Assembly (NCBI GenBank): GCA_902797495.1
Contig: CADBTH010000174.1
Coordinates: 1 to 17,974 of the forward strand
DNA length: 17,974 nucleotides
Origin: an uncultured Ruminococcus sp.
GTDB lineage: Bacteria; Bacillota; Clostridia; Oscillospirales; CAG-272
Direction of reading: 5' to 3'
Positions 14,612 to 17,974 of this stretch are shown here, in pieces. The stretch's first letter is position 1; the number at the start of each line of letters is the position of its first letter. Under the pieces are notes generated by a model. That model ran no database searches, was not told the origin of the DNA, and saw nothing but the letters and a program-made list of their open reading frames with translations. The translations under genes and the position numbers were made by a program.

Positions 14612-15799
14612 ATGACGTACAACAAGAAAACAGTTGAAGACATCGATGTTAAAGGCAAGAGAGTCCTTGTGAGATGCGACTTTAACGTTCCCATGAAGGA
14701 CGGAGTCATCACGAACGACAACAGGATCGTCGGCGCGCTTCCCACGATCAAATACCTCATCGAGAACGGCGCAAGAGTTATCCTCTGCTCCCACATGGGC
14801 AGACCGAAGGGCGAATTCAAGAGCGAATACTCTCTCGCACCCGTTGCGAAGAAGCTCTCCGAGTACCTCGGAAAAGAAGTAGTCATGGCAAAAGACGTTG
14901 TCGGCGAGGACGCGAAGGCTAAGGCCGCAGCTCTCGAAGACGGCGACGTGCTCATGATAGAAAACGTCCGCTTCCACAAGGAAGAGACGGACAACGATCC
15001 CGCTTTCGCGAAGGAACTCGCTTCCATGGCGGACATCTTCGTCAACGACGCTTTCGGTACGGCTCACCGCGCTCACGCTTCCACGGCGGGCGTTGCGGAT
15101 TATCTCCCCGCAGTCTGCGGCTACCTGATCAAGAAAGAGATTTCCATCATGGGAGAAGCTCTTGAGAATCCGAAGAGACCGTTCGTAGCGATCCTCGGCG
15201 GCGCGAAAGTCTCCGATAAGATCGGCGTTATCAACAACCTCATCGACAAGGTCGATATGCTCATTATCGGCGGCGGTATGGCTTATACGTTTTTCAAGGC
15301 GCTCGGCAACGACGTCGGAACGTCCATCTGCGAGTACGACAAGGTAGACCTCGCGCGCGAGCTCGTCGCTAAGGCGAGAGAAAAGGGCGTCAGCTTCCTG
15401 CTTCCCGTCGACAACGTAGTCGGCAGAGAGTACAAGGAAGACACCCCCTTTATGAGAATTTATTCCGACTCCATCCCTGACGGCTGGATGGGTCTCGACA
15501 TCGGCAAGACGACTCAGGAACTCTTCGCAAAGTCCATCATCGGCGCGGGCACGGTCATCTGGAACGGCCCCATGGGCGTTTCCGAATGGAAGAACTTCGC
15601 GGCAGGTACCGAAGCGGTCGCTGAAGCAGTTGCAAATTCCGGAGCTATCTCGATCATCGGCGGCGGCGACTCCGCGGCTGCAGTTGCGAAGCTCGGTTAC
15701 AGCGACAGAATGACTCACGTATCCACCGGCGGCGGCGCGTCCCTCGAATTCCTCGAAGGGCTCGAACTTCCCGGTATCGCTTGCCTCCAGGACAAATGA
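14612..15799 (+). CDS. pgk: Phosphoglycerate kinase
   Basis: Transfers phosphate between 1,3-bisphosphoglycerate and ADP in the cytoplasm (glycolysis/gluconeogenesis). It has 395 residues, the usual bacterial length. The N-lobe has VLVRCDFNVPMKDG, the substrate stretch LCSHMGRPKG, ENVRFHKEE and FVNDAFGTAHRAHAS. The hinge region has PFVAILGGAKVSDKIGVINNL, and the C-lobe has IIGGGMAYTF, VIWNGPMGV and the nucleotide loop GGGDSAAAVAKLG ending STGGGASLEFLEG. The ribosome binding site GGAGAG precedes ATG 14612. Codon choice looks more selective than in the neighbours (frequent GTT, GCT and GGC), as expected for a highly expressed gene. It is followed 18 bases later by tpiA. No gap gene precedes it. 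Confidence 0.98.
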   Translation: MTYNKKTVEDIDVKGKRVLVRCDFNVPMKDGVITNDNRIVGALPTIKYLIENGARVILCSHMGRPKGEFKSEYSLAPVAKKLSEYLGKEVVMAKDVVGEDAKAKAAALEDGDVLMIENVRFHKEETDNDPAFAKELASMADIFVNDAFGTAHRAHASTAGVADYLPAVCGYLIKKEISIMGEALENPKRPFVAILGGAKVSDKIGVINNLIDKVDMLIIGGGMAYTFFKALGNDVGTSICEYDKVDLARELVAKAREKGVSFLLPVDNVVGREYKEDTPFMRIYSDSIPDGWMGLDIGKTTQELFAKSIIGAGTVIWNGPMGVSEWKNFAAGTEAVAEAVANSGAISIIGGGDSAAAVAKLGYSDRMTHVSTGGGASLEFLEGLELPGIACLQDK

Positions 15800-15817
15800 T
15801 CGAAGAGGTAGGCTGAC

Positions 15818-16588
15818 ATGAAGAAAGAAGTAAGACGCGCGGTCATCGCGGGCAACTGGAAAATGAATAAGACTCCCTCGGAAGCTGCGGAAGCAGTCGC
15901 TAAGACCGCCGAGCTGACGAAGGGCATGAACGGATGCGACGTAGTCCTCTGCGTTCCGTTCGTAGATATCGCCGCGGCAGTCGACGCCGCGCGCGGCACC
16001 GACGTTAAGATCGGCGCCGAGAACGTCCACTTCAAGGAGAGCGGCGCGTACACCGGAGAGGTTTCCGCAAAAATGCTCACAGAGTGCGGCGTAGAATACG
16101 TCATAGTCGGTCACAGCGAGAGAAGACAGTATTTCGCAGAGACTGACGAGACGGTCAATCTCAGAGCAAAAGCTGCGCTGTCGGCGGGACTGAAAGTCAT
16201 CCTCTGCCTCGGCGAAGTGCTCGAGCAGAGACAGTCTGGCATCACGTCCGAGGTCGTCTCCATGCAGACGAAGCTCGACCTCGCCGGTATCAGCGCGGAA
16301 GAGATGAAGAACGTCATCATCGCGTACGAGCCCGTATGGGCTATCGGCACGGGTCTGACGGCGACTCCCGAGCAGGCTGAAGAGGTCTGCGCTCTGATCA
16401 GAGAGACTCTTTCCGGTATGTACGGAAAAGACGTCGCCGAGGCGACGACGATCCAGTACGGCGGAAGCATGAACGACGGCAACGCGGCGGATCTTCTCTC
16501 GAAGGTCAACGTCGACGGCGGTCTGATCGGCGGAGCTTCCCTCGTTCCCGAAAAGTTCCTCAAAATCGTTGAGGCGGCTCAGGCGTAA
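15818..16588 (+). CDS. tpiA: Triose-phosphate isomerase
   Basis: Interconverts dihydroxyacetone phosphate and glyceraldehyde 3-phosphate. It has 256 residues forming the standard barrel. Active-site residues are visible: Asn13 and Lys15 in AGNWKMNK, His99 in VGHSERRQYF, and catalytic Glu171 in AYEPVWAIGTG. The phosphate-gripping loop 6 (WAIGTGLTA) and QYGGSMNDGNAADL plus GGLIGGASL are intact. ATG 15818 has GAGGTAGG just upstream. It is co-transcribed with pgk. Nothing suggests fusion to another glycolytic enzyme, and gpmI or eno do not follow; an antiporter gene comes next behind its own candidate promoter. Confidence 0.98.
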   Translation: MKKEVRRAVIAGNWKMNKTPSEAAEAVAKTAELTKGMNGCDVVLCVPFVDIAAAVDAARGTDVKIGAENVHFKESGAYTGEVSAKMLTECGVEYVIVGHSERRQYFAETDETVNLRAKAALSAGLKVILCLGEVLEQRQSGITSEVVSMQTKLDLAGISAEEMKNVIIAYEPVWAIGTGLTATPEQAEEVCALIRETLSGMYGKDVAEATTIQYGGSMNDGNAADLLSKVNVDGGLIGGASLVPEKFLKIVEAAQA

Positions 16589-16612
16589 GCCGGTCTTAAT
16601 AAAAAATAAAAC

Positions 16613-16635
16613 AATGGGGCATTGAATGCCCCATT
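16613..16635. terminator. Perfect 10-bp hairpin between tpiA and the antiporter gene
   Basis: AATGGGGCAT (16613-16622), loop TGA, ATGCCCCATT (16626-16635). In the tpiA direction the following bases (AAACTTTG) give only a poor U-tract. In the opposite direction it is followed by GTTTTATTTTTT, which is better. It may still end pgk-tpiA transcripts or protect their 3' end, so I call it a probable terminator with unclear orientation. Confidence 0.6.
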
Positions 16636-16649
16636 AAACTTTGTATAAT
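16622..16649 (+). promoter_or_regulatory. Candidate promoter for the antiporter gene, overlapping the hairpin
   Basis: TTGAAT (16622-16627) and TATAAT (16644-16649) are 16 bases apart. The -35 lies in the loop and right arm of the preceding hairpin. The predicted start near 16656 would leave a leader of only about 12 bases before ATG 16668, just containing AAGG, which is unusually short and lowers confidence. Confidence 0.5.
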
Positions 16650-16667
16650 CAGAATGAAGGCGTAAAG

Positions 16668-17939
16668 ATGGAAACGATTCTTACGATCTCGGTGGTTCTT
16701 CTGGCGGGACTGTTCATGTCGAGAGTTGTGAAGCTCTTCGGACTTCCCGCGGTCACGGCGTACCTCATCGCCGGTATACTTATCGGCCCTTACTGCCTCG
16801 GCAGGCTCGGCGTTCCGGGACTCGGCTTTTCGACCCTTGAACACGTCGCGGATTTCGGCATCCTCTCGAACATCGCGCTCGGCTTCATAGCTTTCGCGAT
16901 AGGAAACGAATTCAGGCTTTCCCAGTTAAAGGAGACCGGCCGTCAGGCGACGGTCATCGGCATATTTCAGGCGCTAATGGCGACCCTTTTCGTCGACGTC
17001 GCGCTTATAGTCACTCACTTCATCGTTGGCGAGAAGCTTCCGGTATCAACGGCGATCATCCTCGGCGCGATCGCGGCGGCGACAGCTCCCGCGGCGACTC
17101 TGATGGTCGTCCGCCAGTACAAGGCGAAGGGCAAGCTGACGGATCTTCTCCTCCCGATCGTCGCGCTCGACGACGCGGTGGGGCTCGTTATCTTCGCGGT
17201 ATCCTTCGGTATCGCGAAGGCGCTGATATCCGGCACGGTCAACGTGATCTCCGTCGTCGTTGAGCCGCTCGTTGAGATCGTCGTCTCCCTCGTCCTCGGC
17301 GCTCTCCTCGGCGCGCTGCTCACCTTCTCGGAAAAATTCTTCCATTCGAGAAGCAAGAGGCTCTCGATCGCGGTGACCTTCGTTCTTCTCGCGGTCGCGA
17401 TCTCGATGGCAACCTTCAATATAGGCCCTGTCAAGGTCGGCTTCTCGCCCCTCCTCGTATGTATGATGCTCGGCACGATCTTCTGCAATATGTGCGACTT
17501 TTCCGCGGAGCTGATGGACAGGTGCGACAGGTGGACGGCGCCGCTGTTCATCATATTCTTCGTGCTCTCCGGAGCGGAACTCGATTTCTCCGTGTTCGGA
17601 GATTTCACGATAGTGGCGATCGGTCTCGTTTACATAGTCGCGCGTTCCCTCGGTAAGTATTTCGGAGCGTACGGCAGTGCGAAGTTTATGAAGTGCGACC
17701 GCGATACGACGAAGTATCTGGGATACACGCTTCTGCCTCAGGCGGGCGTCGCGCTCGGTATGTCGGTCATCGTCGCCGGCGACCCCGACCTCGGATCTGA
17801 AGGCGCGATAATCAGGAGCATCGTTCTGTTCGGAGTTCTGATCTACGAGCTCTTCGGTCCGATGATAACGAAGATCGCGCTGACGAAAGCCGGAAACATC
17901 AAGCCCGAAGAGAGAAAGAGCTCGAGGGGTAAGATATAG
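16668..17939 (+). CDS. CPA2-family cation:proton antiporter
   Basis: Na+/H+ or K+/H+ exchanger-type membrane protein of 423 residues with about 11-13 hydrophobic segments. It shows the CPA2 pattern: LPAVTAYLIAGILIGPYCLG near the N-terminus, the unwound-helix region ATAPAATLMVVRQY, then the ion-binding Asp-Asp pair in IVALDDAVGLVIFA (near residue 175), and a late conserved LLPQAGVALGMSVIV. The DD pair suggests electrogenic exchange by family rule; the ion is unknown. No C-terminal TrkA-N/RCK regulatory domain is present; the protein ends with a short basic tail. Start ATG 16668 is chosen because AAGG lies seven bases upstream and MetGlu begins the first hydrophobic helix. A TTG at 16641 in frame overlaps the -10 box and is unlikely. 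Confidence 0.93.
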   Translation: METILTISVVLLAGLFMSRVVKLFGLPAVTAYLIAGILIGPYCLGRLGVPGLGFSTLEHVADFGILSNIALGFIAFAIGNEFRLSQLKETGRQATVIGIFQALMATLFVDVALIVTHFIVGEKLPVSTAIILGAIAAATAPAATLMVVRQYKAKGKLTDLLLPIVALDDAVGLVIFAVSFGIAKALISGTVNVISVVVEPLVEIVVSLVLGALLGALLTFSEKFFHSRSKRLSIAVTFVLLAVAISMATFNIGPVKVGFSPLLVCMMLGTIFCNMCDFSAELMDRCDRWTAPLFIIFFVLSGAELDFSVFGDFTIVAIGLVYIVARSLGKYFGAYGSAKFMKCDRDTTKYLGYTLLPQAGVALGMSVIVAGDPDLGSEGAIIRSIVLFGVLIYELFGPMITKIALTKAGNIKPEERKSSRGKI

Positions 17940-17950
17940 GGAACGATTTC

Positions 17951-17974
17951 CGTCTTTCTTTGGAAAGAAAGACG
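17951..17974. terminator. Palindrome at the right edge, probable terminator
   Basis: CGTCTTTCTTT (17951-17961) and AAAGAAAGACG (17964-17974) are perfect 11-base inverted copies around GG, 11 bases after the antiporter stop. The upstream GATTTC could extend the stem beyond the edge. Any T-tract lies outside the window, so terminator function is likely but not shown. Confidence 0.6.

Noticed and set aside
13477..16114. Long minus-strand open frames opposite rluD, pgk and tpiA
   Set aside because: They are antisense shadows of highly conserved plus-strand genes, cross gene borders and show no recognisable domain or ribosome binding site.
16641..16667. TTG start for the antiporter gene at 16641
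   Set aside because: Those codons overlap a TATAAT box and add a polar peptide absent from the family; ATG 16668 has AAGG at good spacing.

Overview
The window reads as chromosomal core DNA from a Gram-positive member of the Bacillota, most likely class Clostridia. The evidence is the ylmE-sepF-ylmH-divIVA-lspA-rluD order, a YhaO/YhaN-type nuclease pair, strong GGAGG-type ribosome binding sites and sigma-A-like promoters. Coding DNA is fairly GC-rich with many C/G-ending codons, and the intergenic control regions are AT-rich. I cannot assign a genus. I see no rRNA, tRNA, CRISPR array, insertion sequence or phage gene, and no gene-free stretch over 300 bases.

Region 1 (1-4192, minus strand) is one closely packed set read right to left: rbfA (30S maturation), an NrnA-like DHH phosphoesterase, truB (tRNA psi55 synthase), an EamA-family transporter, a small ribbon-helix-helix-like protein, and the N-terminal part of an MBOAT O-acyltransferase that runs off the left edge. 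The first three are a standard ribosome/RNA set. The last three are accessory genes joined to it with short gaps or overlaps.

Region 2 (4193-4401) is an AT-rich divergent intergenic region. It carries a very good promoter for the rightward genes and only a weak candidate for the leftward ones. Region 3 (4402-7842, plus) encodes a YhaO-like SbcD-type metallophosphoesterase and a YhaN-like SbcC-type ATPase with two predicted membrane helices in its middle.

Region 4 (7869-14478, plus) is the cell-division/envelope cluster: a single-pass HlyD-like protein of unknown role, ylmE (PLP homeostasis), sepF (FtsZ-ring membrane anchor), ylmH (S4 RNA-binding), divIVA with a very long acidic tail, lspA and an RluD-type pseudouridine synthase. 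A consensus promoter (TTGACA-N17-TATAAT) lies inside the 3' part of ylmE, and a strong hairpin terminator follows sepF. Together they suggest sepF can be made from its own short transcript. Region 5 (14479-16588) is the glycolytic pair pgk-tpiA behind its own extended -10 promoter. Region 6 (16589-17974) is a hairpin/promoter region followed by a CPA2-type cation:proton antiporter and a palindrome cut by the right edge.

Most genes are conserved housekeeping genes, and I do not see a clear new defence or metabolic system. The parts most worth attention are the regulatory architecture around sepF, a perfect 30-base palindrome in the start of rluD, the membrane-inserted YhaN-like ATPase, the HlyD-like protein ahead of the division cluster, and the unusual DivIVA tail.
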